64,000 bases of DNA, taken from positions 1-64,000 of the forward strand of contig PNLY01000006.1 in NCBI GenBank assembly GCA_013823325.1. Direction: 5' to 3'. Below are positions 1 to 9,336 of this stretch, piece by piece. Position 1 is the stretch's first letter. Each line of letters starts with the position of its first letter. Origin of the DNA: Methylobacterium sp. Lineage in GTDB: Bacteria; Pseudomonadota; Alphaproteobacteria; Rhizobiales; Beijerinckiaceae. The position numbers and the translations under genes are program-made. The notes below the pieces were generated by a model, which saw nothing but the letters and a program-made list of their open reading frames with translations, made no database searches and was not told the DNA's origin.

Positions 1-627
1 ATCCAGGGCGAGGCCAAGCTGACGCAGGCGCTGATCCGCGACAAACGGCTGGAGTCGCTCTATCTGCTGCCGGCCTCGCAGACGCGCGACAAGGACAACC
101 TCACCGCCGAGGGCGTCGAGAAGGTCGTCGGCGCGCTCAGGACCCATTTCGACTGGGTGATCTGCGACAGCCCGGCCGGCATAGAGCGCGGCGCCACCCT
201 CGCCATGCGCCATGCCGACGTCGCGATCGTGGTGACCAATCCGGAAGTCTCCTCGGTGCGCGATTCCGACCGGATCATCGGCCTGCTCGACTCGAAGACG
301 GCGAAGGCCGAAGCCGGCGAGCGCATCGAGAAGCATTTGCTCCTCACCCGCTACGACCCCGCCCGGGCCGAGCGCGGCGACATGCTGAAGGTCGACGACG
401 TCCTCGAGATCCTGTCGATCCCGCTGCTCGGCATCATCCCCGAGAGCATGGACGTGCTGCGCGCCTCCAATATCGGCTCGCCGGTCACTCTGGCGGATGA
501 GCGCAGCGCGCCGGCGATCGCCTATTTCGACGCGGTGCGGCGCCTGCGTGGCGAGAGCATCCCCGTCACCATCCCCGGCGAGAAGCGCGGCTTCTTCGGC
601 AAGTTCTTCGGAAGGAAAGCGGCATGA
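1..627 (+). CDS. minD: Septum site-determining protein MinD, C-terminal part (5-prime truncated by window)
   Basis: This is the last 208 codons of the MinD ATPase, which places the division septum by recruiting MinC and being released by MinE. The frame is open from base 1, so the P-loop half lies outside the window. Visible are the switch-II-like DSPAGIE segment near bases 166-186, the hydrophobic strand before it (FDWVIC), and a terminal basic amphipathic tail rich in Phe, Lys and Arg ([10 protein letters not shown]) typical of the MinD membrane-targeting helix. Its stop overlaps the minE start as ATGA at 624-627, so the genes are translationally coupled. minC is expected just upstream but cannot be seen. 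Confidence 0.93.
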   Translation: MQGEAKLTQALIRDKRLESLYLLPASQTRDKDNLTAEGVEKVVGALRTHFDWVICDSPAGIERGATLAMRHADVAIVVTNPEVSSVRDSDRIIGLLDSKTAKAEAGERIEKHLLLTRYDPARAERGDMLKVDDVLEILSIPLLGIIPESMDVLRASNIGSPVTLADERSAPAIAYFDAVRRLRGESIPVTIPGEKRGFFGKFFGRKAA

Positions 628-887
628 ACCTGCGTCGTCTCTTCTTCCGGCCGCAATCTGCCCCGGCCGCGCGCGAGCGCCTGCAGGTCCTGCTCGCCCA
701 TGAGCGCCTGTCCTCGGAGGGCTCCGACCTCGTCACCAAGCTGCGCGACGAGATCCTGCAGGTGATCGCCAGGCACGTTCAAGTCGACAACGAGAAGGTC
801 AACGTCCGCATGGAGCGCGGCGCCCAAGTCTCGACATTGGCCGTCGACATCGAGATCCCGTTCGACGCGGGCAAGAAGGCGGCCTGA
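624..887 (+). CDS. minE: Cell division topological specificity factor MinE
   Basis: This 87-residue protein matches MinE in length and layout. A short N-terminal amphipathic, MinD-contacting part (MNLRRLFF) is followed by the segment [11 protein letters not shown] and a C-terminal topological domain with [13 protein letters not shown] and VDIEIPF. MinE stimulates MinD ATPase at the membrane so that MinCD oscillates away from midcell. The start codon overlaps the minD stop, and a strong terminator overlaps its own stop codon, so minE ends the min operon. Confidence 0.95.
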   Translation: MNLRRLFFRPQSAPAARERLQVLLAHERLSSEGSDLVTKLRDEILQVIARHVQVDNEKVNVRMERGAQVSTLAVDIEIPFDAGKKAA

Positions 888-899
888 GGGCCGCCTTTT
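876..899 (+). terminator. Rho-independent terminator of the min operon
   Basis: A perfect 9-bp stem AAGGCGGCC/GGCCGCCTT with a 4-base loop is followed by T residues. It overlaps the minE stop codon. The next gene is convergent (cupin, minus strand), so this hairpin closes the min transcript. Confidence 0.85.
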
Positions 900-927
900 C
901 ATTTAATATTGCAGGCCTTTGCCGGCC

Positions 928-1341
928 TCACATCACCGCCGGCCCGCGGCCGTCATATTCGGCATCCGAGACCTTATCGAGCCAATCGACGACCTTGCCG
1001 TCCAGGGCCTCCTGCACGGCGATATGCGTCATCGCCGTCTCCGGCCCGGCGCCGTGCCAGTGCTTCTCGCCCGGCGGGAACCAGACGACGTCGCCCGGCC
1101 TGACCTCCTCGACCGGCCCGCCCCAGCGCTGCACCCGGCCGAAGCCGGCCGTGACGACCAGCGTCTGGCCAAGCGGATGGGTGTGCCAGGCCGTGCGTGC
1201 ACCGGGCTCGAAGGTGACGCTGGCTCCCTGCACGCGCTCGGGCGCATGCGGATTGAACAGCGGATCGATGCGGACGGTACCGCTGAACCAGTCGCCCGGC
1301 CCCTTCGCCGATGGCCGTGTTCCGGCGCGGATAATGTCCAT
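928..1341 (-). CDS. Cupin-domain protein (single-domain RmlC-like)
   Basis: A 137-residue protein with one cupin barrel. Metal-ligand motif 1 is visible as [15 protein letters not shown] and motif 2 as [12 protein letters not shown]. It resembles small (R)-mandelonitrile lyase or carboxymuconolactone-type cupins, but the substrate cannot be read from sequence. The ATG at 1341 is chosen because GGAGA stands a few bases upstream; the open frame continues 42 codons further without family-like sequence. It lies 88 bp downstream of dnaE2 on the same strand and may receive read-through from that operon. Confidence 0.85.
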   Translation of the reverse strand: MDIIRAGTRPSAKGPGDWFSGTVRIDPLFNPHAPERVQGASVTFEPGARTAWHTHPLGQTLVVTAGFGRVQRWGGPVEEVRPGDVVWFPPGEKHWHGAGPETAMTHIAVQEALDGKVVDWLDKVSDAEYDGRGPAVM

Positions 1342-1429
1342 AGGCTGTCTCCTTGGGCCTGCGGTCGCTATTGAAGGCGCGACCGACAATCTAATCACGC
1401 CCACGCCCGCATTGAATGGGCAGCCTGCT

Positions 1430-4400
1430 TCAATGGAAGTCACGCGATTTCGGCAGGATCCTGACATTGCGGGGGTGACGGGCCCGCGGAGCCTGCGGGT
1501 GCTTGAACTCGTCGGCGCGGGTCAGCACGATCTCGGCGCGGTGTGTCTCGGAGAGGCTGAGCAACTCGGCCGAGCGGTCGACGACGCGCTTGGCCATCAG
1601 ATGGACGACACCCTCCGGGCTCTTCTGCACCCTGCCCTCGACCAGCAACAGCCGCGCCGCCATGACCTCGCGGCGGAAACACTCGAAATCGCGAGCCCAG
1701 AGCACGACATTGGCGATGCCGGTCTCGTCCTCCAGCGTGATAAAGATGGCATTGCCCTTACCGGGGCGCTGGCGCACCAGCACGACGCCGGCGACGCTGG
1801 CCCAACTGCCGTCCCGCGTTGCCGAAATCTGCGCGCAGCTGGCGACCCGCTCGCGGGCGAAGCGGGCGCGCAGCAGGCCCATCGGATGGCCCTTCAGCGA
1901 GAGCCGCGCCGTCTGGTAATCGGCGACGACATGCTCGGCGAGCGGCATCGCAGGCAGGGCCATGGCCCGTTCCGTCCCGAGCTCACGCGCCTGCGCCGCC
2001 TCGAAGAGCGGCAGCGCCTCGTCATCCGGCAGCCGGCGCACCGCCCAGAGCGCCTCGCGCCGATCGAGCCCCAGCGAGCGGAAGGCATCGGCATCGGCGA
2101 GCAGGCGCATGGCGCGCGCCGGCAGGCGGGCACGGCGGGCGAGTTCCTCGACCTCGCGATAGGGCTCGATACGGGCTTCGACGAGACGCTCCGCCCAATC
2201 CTCCCTGAAACCGTCGAGCTGGCGCAGGCCGAGGCGCAGCGCCCAAGGGCTTCTCCAGCCGGGGCCCCCTGCCTCCAGCAGATTGTCCCAGGCGCTGAAA
2301 TTCACGTCGATCGGCCGCGGCTCGACGCCGCCATTCTCCTGCGCTTCCCGGACGATCTGGGCCGGGGCGTAGAAGCCCATGGGCTGCGAATTCAGCAGCG
2401 CTGCGGCGAAGATCGCCGGGTGATGGCATTTCAGCCAGGAGGAGACATAGACCAGCTTGGCGAAGGAGGCGGCATGGCTCTCGGGGAAACCATAGCTGCC
2501 GAAGCCCTTGATCTGCTCGAAGCAGCGCTGGGCGAAATCACGCTCATAGCCGCGCGCGACCATGCGCTCGACCATCATCGCCTCGTATTGGCCGATGGTG
2601 CCGACATTGCGGAAGGTCGCCATGGCACGGCGCAGGCCATTGGCCTCGATGTCGCTGAACTTCGCCGCGACCATGGCGAGGCGCATGGCCTGCTCCTGGA
2701 AGAGCGGCACGCCCTCCGTCTTGTTGAGGACCTCGTAGAGCTCGTCGTGCCGGCCGTGCTCGGGCGCCGGTGACGGATAGGTCACATCCTCGATCTTGGC
2801 GCGCCGCTTCAGATAGGGATGCACCATGTTGCCCTGGATCGGGCCGGGGCGGACGATCGCGACCTGGATGACGAGATCGTAGAGCTTTCGCGGCTTCAGG
2901 CGCGGCAGCATGTTGATCTGCGCCCGGCTCTCGACCTGGAAGACGCCGAGCGACTTGCCCTCGCAGAGCATGTCGTAGGTCTCGTCATCGTCCTGCGGAA
3001 CATCGGCCAACCCGAAATCCTCGCCTTCGTGCTGGCGCAGCAAGTCAAACGCCTTACGGATGCAGGTCAGCATGCCCAAGGCGAGCACATCGACCTTCAT
3101 GAGGCGCAGCGCGTCGATGTCGTCGCGGTCCCATTCGATGAAGGTGCGCTTCTCCATCGCGGCATTGCCGATCGGCACGGTCTCGTCGAGCCGGCCGCGC
3201 ATCAGTACGAAGCCGCCGACATGCTGCGAGAGATGACGCGGGAAGCCGAGCAGGCGCACGGCGAAGCGCACGGCCCGAGCGATCACCGGATTATCGGGAT
3301 CGAGCCCGGCCTGGCGGATCTGGTTGCGGGTGATGTCCGAGCCCCAGCTACCCCATTGCGTCGAGGCGAGGCGGGCGGTGACGTCCTCGGTCAGCCCCAG
3401 CGCCTTGCCAGCCTCGCGCATGGCGCTGCGCGGTCGATAATGGATCACGGTCGCAGCGATGCCGGCACGCTCGCGGCCATAGGTCTTGTAGATCCACTGG
3501 ATCACCTCCTCGCGCCGCTCATGTTCGAAATCGACATCGATATCGGGCGGCTCACGCCGCTCGGTCGAGATAAAACGCTCGAACAGCACGTCGCTCTCAG
3601 CCGGGTCGACCGCGGTGATGCCGAGTACGTAGCAGACAGCGGAATTCGCCGCTGAACCGCGCCCTTGGCAGAGAATGCCCCGACTTTCGGCGAATTCGAC
3701 GATCTGACGGATCGTGAGGAAGTAACGGGCGTAATCCAGCTTCGCGATCAGGACGAGTTCCTGCGCCAGGAGCTTCTGCACCTTCTCCGGCACACCCTTG
3801 GGATACCGAATTTCGCAGCAGCGACGGACGAGTTCCTCCAACCATCCCTGCGGTGTCCAGCCGGGCGGGATGGGTTCGTCCGGGTATTCGTATTCCAGCT
3901 CGCCAAGGTCGAAGTCGATGCGGCCGAAGAGATGCTGGATCTCCTCGATCGCCTCCGGCGCCTGCTTGAAAAGCCTCGCCATCTCCTGTGGCGGCTTGAG
4001 ATGACGCTCGGCATTGGCTTCGAGCAGGCGGCCGGCCTTGTCGATCGTCGTGCCCTCGCGAATGCAGGTCAGCAGATCCTGCAGGTCGCGCTGCTCAGGT
4101 GCGTCGTAGAGCACGTCGTTGGTGGCGATCAGCGGGGTGCGGGTCGACGCCGCGATGTTTTTGAGCCGGGCGAGGCGGCGGCGATCGTCGCCGCGACGCG
4201 ACATGGTCGCAGCGAGCCAGACCGCACCGGGCGCGGCGGTGTCGAGCCGGGTGAGAATATCGGGCAGGCCGTCGAGCCGGCGTTCCGGCATGACGATCAG
4301 CAGGAGGTCGCGGGCATCGTTCAGGAGGTCGTCGAGGCTGAGGATGCACTCGCCCTTGGCGCCGCGCAGATTGCCTGATGTCAGCAGGCGGCAGAGCCGG

Positions 4401-4792
4401 CCCCAGCCGGCGCGGTTGGCGGGGTAGGCGACGATGTCGGGCGTGCCGTCGGCAAAGACGAGGCGGCTGCCGGTGGCGAGCTTGAACGCCTTCGCCATCG
4501 CCTGGAGCTGGGGCAAGGTGAAGGGCAGATCGGCGAAGGCCGGGTTCTCCACCCAGATGTATTCGCCGGGGCTGCCGCCCTCGCGGATCTTTTCGGGAGC
4601 CAGCACGCCATCCTCGCGCAGGTCGCGCAGCGCGCTCCAGGCCCGCACCACACCTGCGACCGTGTTGCGGTCGGCGATGCCAAGGCCAGTCTGGCCGAGC
4701 AGCAGCGCGGTCATCACCAGGTTCGGCCCGGGCGAGGCGCCGCGCAGGAAGGAGAAATTGCTGGCGGCGACGGGTTCGGCGTAGCTGGTCAT
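1430..4792 (-). CDS. dnaE2: Error-prone DNA polymerase DnaE2 (ImuC)
   Basis: This 1120-residue C-family polymerase is the catalytic subunit of the ImuA-ImuB-DnaE2 mutasome that copies damaged DNA. The N-terminal PHP domain begins with the DnaE2-type sequence [10 protein letters not shown] and [12 protein letters not shown]. The catalytic aspartates are in [11 protein letters not shown] near residues 414-424, and an OB fold ([19 protein letters not shown]) lies near residue 1000. The protein ends in the characteristic SRDFH. Its ATG overlaps the imuB stop (ATGA), so it is the third gene of the SOS operon that starts at 7075. Confidence 0.97.
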   Translation of the reverse strand: MTSYAEPVAASNFSFLRGASPGPNLVMTALLLGQTGLGIADRNTVAGVVRAWSALRDLREDGVLAPEKIREGGSPGEYIWVENPAFADLPFTLPQLQAMAKAFKLATGSRLVFADGTPDIVAYPANRAGWGRLCRLLTSGNLRGAKGECILSLDDLLNDARDLLLIVMPERRLDGLPDILTRLDTAAPGAVWLAATMSRRGDDRRRLARLKNIAASTRTPLIATNDVLYDAPEQRDLQDLLTCIREGTTIDKAGRLLEANAERHLKPPQEMARLFKQAPEAIEEIQHLFGRIDFDLGELEYEYPDEPIPPGWTPQGWLEELVRRCCEIRYPKGVPEKVQKLLAQELVLIAKLDYARYFLTIRQIVEFAESRGILCQGRGSAANSAVCYVLGITAVDPAESDVLFERFISTERREPPDIDVDFEHERREEVIQWIYKTYGRERAGIAATVIHYRPRSAMREAGKALGLTEDVTARLASTQWGSWGSDITRNQIRQAGLDPDNPVIARAVRFAVRLLGFPRHLSQHVGGFVLMRGRLDETVPIGNAAMEKRTFIEWDRDDIDALRLMKVDVLALGMLTCIRKAFDLLRQHEGEDFGLADVPQDDDETYDMLCEGKSLGVFQVESRAQINMLPRLKPRKLYDLVIQVAIVRPGPIQGNMVHPYLKRRAKIEDVTYPSPAPEHGRHDELYEVLNKTEGVPLFQEQAMRLAMVAAKFSDIEANGLRRAMATFRNVGTIGQYEAMMVERMVARGYERDFAQRCFEQIKGFGSYGFPESHAASFAKLVYVSSWLKCHHPAIFAAALLNSQPMGFYAPAQIVREAQENGGVEPRPIDVNFSAWDNLLEAGGPGWRSPWALRLGLRQLDGFREDWAERLVEARIEPYREVEELARRARLPARAMRLLADADAFRSLGLDRREALWAVRRLPDDEALPLFEAAQARELGTERAMALPAMPLAEHVVADYQTARLSLKGHPMGLLRARFARERVASCAQISATRDGSWASVAGVVLVRQRPGKGNAIFITLEDETGIANVVLWARDFECFRREVMAARLLLVEGRVQKSPEGVVHLMAKRVVDRSAELLSLSETHRAEIVLTRADEFKHPQAPRARHPRNVRILPKSRDFH

Positions 4793-6339
4793 GCGAACAG
4801 CCCGTGCAGATACCAGCGCGGCGCCGTCGTCTCGCGGCCGTAGAGGCCGGCGCGGAAGAGCCAGAAGCGGCGGCCCTGCGCATCCTCGACGCGGTAATAG
4901 TCGCGGGTGTGCTCGCCTGGCCCGTCACGCCACCAGTCCGGCGCGATCCGCTCCGGCCCCTCGGCGCGGGCGATCTCGTGCAGCACGCGCCGCCAGCGGA
5001 AGCGCAAGGGCGGACCGTCCGGCACCTCGGCCAGGGTCTCGACCGGCTGCGGCGGCTCGAAGAGCTGGAGCGGGCGAGCCGGCGGCTCCTCAGGCTGGGC
5101 GACGGGCCAAGGCAGTGCCTCGTCCGCCTTATGGGCCGCAGCCGGGATCAGCACCGCCTCGCGTTCGGGCTGATGGCTGTCCTGCGCGACAAAGCGCAGG
5201 ACGCGCTCGCGGCCGAAGCGGGCAACAAGACGATCGACCAGATCGGCCACCGCCTCCTCCTCGACGGCGCGCCCGTCGAGGCTCGCCTGCGGCGTGCCGA
5301 GCGGTTCGCAGACCGGCACGGCGAGCCTGATCGCGTCATAGCCGAAGCCGGGATCGAGCGGGTCGGCCAGACTGTCGATGCGCTCTCGGTAGAGCCGCAG
5401 GATCGCGGCAGCGTCCCGAGAGGGCCGGCCGGTCTCCAGCCGGAGCCTTCGCATCGCGCCGTCGCTGCGAAAGAAGCTAACCTCGAAGGCGCGTCCGCCC
5501 TCGCCGCGCGCTTCGAGCAGGCGCCCGGCCTCGCCGAGCAGGTGGGCGACGATCTCTTCCAGCCCAGCGGTATCCTGCAGCGGATCGGGGAAATGCCGCT
5601 CGATCACGCAATCGGGCGGCGGCCGCAAGGGCGTGATGCGGGCATCCTCGTGGCCGAGGATGCGGCGCAGCTTCGTGACCAGCGCCTCGCCGAAGCGGGC
5701 GGCGAGCGCATGCGAGGGGCGGCCGGCGAGATCGCCCAGCGTCTTCAGGCCGGCACGCGACAGGGCGATCACCGTCTCGGACGGAGCCTCCAGCGCCGAG
5801 ACCGGCAGCGGCAACGTCCTCTGCTCATCCTCACCGGGAAGCGAAATGGCGCAACGACCGAAACGGGAGAGGGCGCGGGCCGCCTGCGGCGTCCCTGCGA
5901 TGCTGGCGAAGACGGTGAGGCCGAGCCAGTCCATGCTACGGCCGACGCGCTGGCGCAGGGCCGCCTCGCCGCCGAAGAGATGGGCGCAGCCGGTGATGTC
6001 GAGCACGAGGCCATGCGGCGGATCGAGCGCGACGAGCGGGGTGAAGCGATCGCAGAGCGCGGCGAGCCATTCGACCAGGCGCCGGTCGGCAGCCGGATCG
6101 GCCTCGACCACCGTCAGCTCCGGGATGCGGGCGCGAGCATCGGCCAGGGTCAGGCCACGCGTCAGGCCGAGCGCGACGGCTTGGCTGTCGCAATCGGCGA
6201 GGCGCAGCGCGCCGTGATCCTTTTCGACCAGGACGAGCGGGCGCTCATCCGGCCCGGCGGAGCCCCGCCGGCGCAGGCGTTCGCTCGCCAGATAGGGAAA
6301 CCAGAGGGCGAGATAGCGGCGCTGCATATCCCGCTCCAT
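4789..6339 (-). CDS. imuB: ImuB, inactive Y-family polymerase homologue of the mutasome
   Basis: A 516-residue Y-family protein. The palm segment where active enzymes carry the Ser-Asp-Glu catalytic motif reads LDITGCAHLFGG here (near residue 112), so polymerase activity is not expected. ImuB is instead the adaptor that ties DnaE2 to the sliding clamp. A plausible clamp-binding peptide, PLQLFEPP, lies near residue 423, and the protein ends in the ImuB-type tail PRWYLHGLF. The ATG at 6339 is chosen because GGGAGG stands just upstream; ATG 6327 is an alternative. The start lies inside the imuA reading frame by about 95 bp. Confidence 0.93.
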   Translation of the reverse strand: MERDMQRRYLALWFPYLASERLRRRGSAGPDERPLVLVEKDHGALRLADCDSQAVALGLTRGLTLADARARIPELTVVEADPAADRRLVEWLAALCDRFTPLVALDPPHGLVLDITGCAHLFGGEAALRQRVGRSMDWLGLTVFASIAGTPQAARALSRFGRCAISLPGEDEQRTLPLPVSALEAPSETVIALSRAGLKTLGDLAGRPSHALAARFGEALVTKLRRILGHEDARITPLRPPPDCVIERHFPDPLQDTAGLEEIVAHLLGEAGRLLEARGEGGRAFEVSFFRSDGAMRRLRLETGRPSRDAAAILRLYRERIDSLADPLDPGFGYDAIRLAVPVCEPLGTPQASLDGRAVEEEAVADLVDRLVARFGRERVLRFVAQDSHQPEREAVLIPAAAHKADEALPWPVAQPEEPPARPLQLFEPPQPVETLAEVPDGPPLRFRWRRVLHEIARAEGPERIAPDWWRDGPGEHTRDYYRVEDAQGRRFWLFRAGLYGRETTAPRWYLHGLFA

Positions 6340-7075
6340 TTTTGCTGCCTCCCTCTCTCCCGATCCTGTCCCTGAAACATCGTTCGTCACGGTTCCACTC
6401 CACACGCCACTCACGCTCACCGAGGCCACCGCGATGGCGCAGCAGCCGTAACCCGAAGGCGGGATCGCCCGGCGCCTCCGCCTCCCGTGCCCGCGACGGC
6501 AAGGCACGTACCTGCCAGCGCGTGCTGGCGGCGCTAGGCTGTGGCTCGGCCGCCACCCGTAGCAGAAGGGTCAGGACCCCGGAGGTCTCCGCCGCCAAGG
6601 CGAGGCGGCGGCTGGCGGTCAGGTCGAACTGGCGCGGCGCGCCCCAGGGCTCGATCAAGGTCGCTCCGAGCGCGGCGCAGCGCGCCGCTTCCGCCCCGGC
6701 CCGCAGCGCCCCTTCGCCGTCCCGGACCCTGACCAGCAGGATCTGCGCGGGATCGAGCCCAAGCTCGGCCAGGCCCGGCGGATGCAGCCGTCCGGCCTCG
6801 GCGTCGAGAAAATCCTGCCGGACCCAGAGCACCGGCCGCGAGCCGGCAGCGCGCAGGGCCAGGGCCGCGGCAAAGCCCGTGGCAGCCGGGAGATCGGCCC
6901 CGGCCGCGGCGTAGACCTCATGCAAGGCGGCGCGCGCGATCCCTCCCCCCAGCGGCTCGTCCAGCGAGGGCGATCCGAAGGCGACCCGCTCCACCGGCGA
7001 AAGCTCGCGCGCCAGCCCCGCCAGAGCGAGGCTCTGCCGCAAGGCTGTCAGGGATCGGGTCGAGGCGTCTGCCAT
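6245..7075 (-). CDS. imuA: ImuA, RecA-like accessory protein of the mutasome
   Basis: This 276-residue protein is the first gene of the imuA-imuB-dnaE2 cassette. The core (VERVAFGSPSLDEPLGGG, then a short Walker-like region, RPVLWVRQDF, and ILLVRVRDGEGAL) follows ImuA/SulA-related RecA-like proteins. Its C-terminus, EREWRVEWNRDE, precedes an Arg/Gly-rich tail that overlaps the start of imuB. A LexA box lies 11 bp upstream of the ATG, so the operon is expected to be induced by DNA damage. ImuA is thought to link the mutasome to RecA. Confidence 0.92.
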   Translation of the reverse strand: MADASTRSLTALRQSLALAGLARELSPVERVAFGSPSLDEPLGGGIARAALHEVYAAAGADLPAATGFAAALALRAAGSRPVLWVRQDFLDAEAGRLHPPGLAELGLDPAQILLVRVRDGEGALRAGAEAARCAALGATLIEPWGAPRQFDLTASRRLALAAETSGVLTLLLRVAAEPQPSAASTRWQVRALPSRAREAEAPGDPAFGLRLLRHRGGLGEREWRVEWNRDERCFRDRIGREGGSKNGAGYAAPLSRPLVSLSGERTPAPAGLRRAG

Positions 7076-7085
7076 GAGAGCATAT

Positions 7086-7100
7086 GTTCACTTTTTGTTC
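7086..7100 (-). promoter_or_regulatory. LexA (SOS) box of the imuA operon
   Basis: On the plus strand this reads GTTC-ACTTTTT-GTTC, equal to GAAC-N7-GAAC on the imuA strand. That is an exact match to the direct-repeat LexA operator known from alphaproteobacteria. It ends 11 bp before the imuA ATG, where bound LexA would block the promoter. Confidence 0.85.
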
Positions 7101-7248
7101 TATGCATAAAGCGACTCCAAAACGTGCCGGAGTCAAGCCCGCATCCGCTCCCGCTTGCCTGCGGGCGGCCCGCTGCTGTCATATCAGGGCAAACCGGATC
7201 GCTTATCAGCCCCGCGCCGCAAGCCCGCGGCCTCGCCTGGAGACCGCC

Positions 7249-8250
7249 ATGAGTTCGGGACTGTTCGCCCTTCTCGACGACGTCGCAGCCCTGGCCAAGG
7301 TCGCGGCGGCCGCGCTCGACGATGCCGCGGCACAGGCGACCAAGGCCGGTGCCAAGGCGGCCGGCATCGTCATCGACGACGCCGCGGTGACGCCGCGCTA
7401 TGCCGTCGGCTTCGCAGCGGACCGCGAATTGCCGATCATCTGGAAGATCGCTCTCGGCTCGCTGAAGAACAAGCTCATCTTCCTGCTGCCGGCGGCGCTG
7501 GTGCTCAGCCTGGTCGCCCCCTGGGCGATCACGCCGCTGCTGATGGCGGGCGGCGCATATCTCTGCTTCGAGGGCTTCGAGAAGGTCTACGAGCTCGTGG
7601 TGCCGCATGCGCATCACGATGAAGCGACCGGCGAAGGCGGCACCGACATCCTCGACTCCAAGGAGCTCGAGGACCAGAAGATCGCCGGCGCGATCAAGAC
7701 CGACTTCATCCTCTCGGCCGAGATCATGGCGATCACACTCTCCGGCGTCACCACCTCCTCCTTCTGGATGCAGGCGCTGGTGCTGGCCGTGGTCGGCCTC
7801 GGCATGACCATCTTGGTCTACGGCGTCGTCGCCCTGATCGTGAAGGCGGACGATGCCGGCGTCGCGCTGGCGCGCAGCAGCATCCTGCCGGTCCGGCTCC
7901 TCGGCCGCGGCCTCGTCACCGGCATGCCGCCCTTCCTCAAGCTGCTGAGCGCGGTCGGCACGGCGGCGATGCTCTGGGTCGGTGGCGGCATCATCATCCA
8001 CGGCCTCGCCGGCTATGGGCTCGCCGGGATCGAGCACGCCATCCATGCCGTCGCCGCCATGGTCGGGAAGGCCTGGCCGGCGCTCGCAGGCCTGCTGGAA
8101 TGGCTGACCACCGCCGCCGCCTCCGCGGTGTTCGGGCTCGCGGTCGGCGGGCTCTGCCTCGTCGGCATGCATGTCATCGTCGAGCCGATGCTGAAAGCGA
8201 GACGCGGCAGCGGCACGAAGACCACCGCCGCGGAGGCTGACCGGCATTAG
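7249..8250 (+). CDS. DUF808 (YedI-like) inner-membrane protein
   Basis: A 333-residue membrane protein starting MSSGLFALLDDVAALAKVAA, which is diagnostic of the DUF808 family. Further conserved parts are AGIVIDDAAVTPRYAVGF, GSLKNKLIFLLPAAL and LDSKELEDQKIAGAIKTDFI. Several hydrophobic segments follow (for example LVLAVVGLGMTILVYGVVAL), and the C-terminal helix pair lies near residues 280-310. Function is unknown. The ATG at 7249 is chosen because family similarity begins there, though the frame is open back to 7084 across the imuA LexA box. Confidence 0.9.
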   Translation: MSSGLFALLDDVAALAKVAAAALDDAAAQATKAGAKAAGIVIDDAAVTPRYAVGFAADRELPIIWKIALGSLKNKLIFLLPAALVLSLVAPWAITPLLMAGGAYLCFEGFEKVYELVVPHAHHDEATGEGGTDILDSKELEDQKIAGAIKTDFILSAEIMAITLSGVTTSSFWMQALVLAVVGLGMTILVYGVVALIVKADDAGVALARSSILPVRLLGRGLVTGMPPFLKLLSAVGTAAMLWVGGGIIIHGLAGYGLAGIEHAIHAVAAMVGKAWPALAGLLEWLTTAAASAVFGLAVGGLCLVGMHVIVEPMLKARRGSGTKTTAAEADRH

Positions 8251-8354
8251 ACGCCGTCCAAGCGCAGGCCCCATGCGTCTGTGGCAGCCGCGCACATTGC
8301 TGAAATCTGCTAGCGCGACCGGACAGGCCCGTAGCGCGGGCGACCGGTCCGCCC

Positions 8355-9293
8355 ATGCTGCAATTCCTCGCCACCAGCACGCCCTTCTTCGCCGTGATCG
8401 GGCTCGGCGCCTTCACCGCCTGGCGCGGCCTGTTCACGGCCGATGCGGTCAGAGTGTTCAATACCTTCGCCTTCATGGTGGCGACCCCGGCGATGGTGCT
8501 GCGGGTGATGTCGCGCCAGCCGATCGCTGAACTCTGGAACGGCATCTTCTTCGCCGCGCTCGCGCTGATCGGGGTGGCGGTCCTCGCGCTCGCCATCCTG
8601 CTGCAGCGGCGCCTGCTCGGCCACCCCTTCACCAACGCCGTGTCGCGGGGCCAGGCGCTGGTCGGCGGCAATTTCGCCTTCCTCGGCATCCCGCTGATGC
8701 TCGCGTTTCTCGGCGACAGCGCCGCGGCGCCGATCGCGATCGGCCTGATCTGCGACACCGCCCTGATCGTGCCGCTCTCGATCGGGCTGATCGAGGCCGG
8801 GCGCGGCCAGGGCTCGCCGCTCGCTATCGCGCTCAGGCTCGTCCGCGGCACGTTTCTCAACCCGTTCATGCTCTCGATCATGGCCGGGATCGCACTGTCG
8901 CTGAGCGGGGTCGCGCTGCCTGAGCCGGTCGACCGTTTCCTGCTCTTCCTCGGCGCCTCGGCCGCGCCGGTCGGCGTCTTCGCGCTGGGGATCGCTGCCT
9001 TCCAGTGGAGCCGGCAGGGCAGGCTGCCCTTGCGCGGCGTGCTGCCGCTGGTCGCCGGCAAGCTCATCCTGCACCCCCTGCTGACCTGGGTCGTGCCGGC
9101 GCTGATCCTGAAGCTCGATCCGTTCTGGGTCCAGGCCGGCGTGCTCTATGCGGCGCTGCCGATCGCGGCCAATGTCTTCGTCATTTCCGAACGCTTCGAC
9201 ACCGGCAGCCGCCCGATCGCGGCTGCGATCGTGATCTCGACCGCCGCAGCCGCCCTCACCTTCCCGCTAGCGATCTGGCTGATCTCGCCCTGA
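8355..9293 (+). CDS. AEC-family (auxin efflux carrier-like) transporter
   Basis: This 312-residue protein is almost entirely hydrophobic, with about ten predicted membrane segments in two halves, as in AEC/MdcF permeases. Recognisable pieces are FNTFAFMVATPAMVLRVM in the first half and LPIAANVFVISERFDTG in the second, where AEC proteins carry the conserved PxAxNxF-type motif. Such carriers move small organic acids; the substrate cannot be assigned. The neighbouring oxidoreductase is 43 bp downstream on the same strand and could be co-transcribed. Confidence 0.87.
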   Translation: MLQFLATSTPFFAVIGLGAFTAWRGLFTADAVRVFNTFAFMVATPAMVLRVMSRQPIAELWNGIFFAALALIGVAVLALAILLQRRLLGHPFTNAVSRGQALVGGNFAFLGIPLMLAFLGDSAAAPIAIGLICDTALIVPLSIGLIEAGRGQGSPLAIALRLVRGTFLNPFMLSIMAGIALSLSGVALPEPVDRFLLFLGASAAPVGVFALGIAAFQWSRQGRLPLRGVLPLVAGKLILHPLLTWVVPALILKLDPFWVQAGVLYAALPIAANVFVISERFDTGSRPIAAAIVISTAAAALTFPLAIWLISP

Positions 9294-9336
9294 GCCGCCA
9301 TCATACGGGTCCAAAACCGCCCGTCCGGAGACGCCC

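Noticed and set aside
995-2773. A 592-codon plus-strand frame opposite the cupin gene and dnaE2
   Set aside because: Antisense shadow of dnaE2; the translation is Ala/Arg/Gly-rich with no family features.
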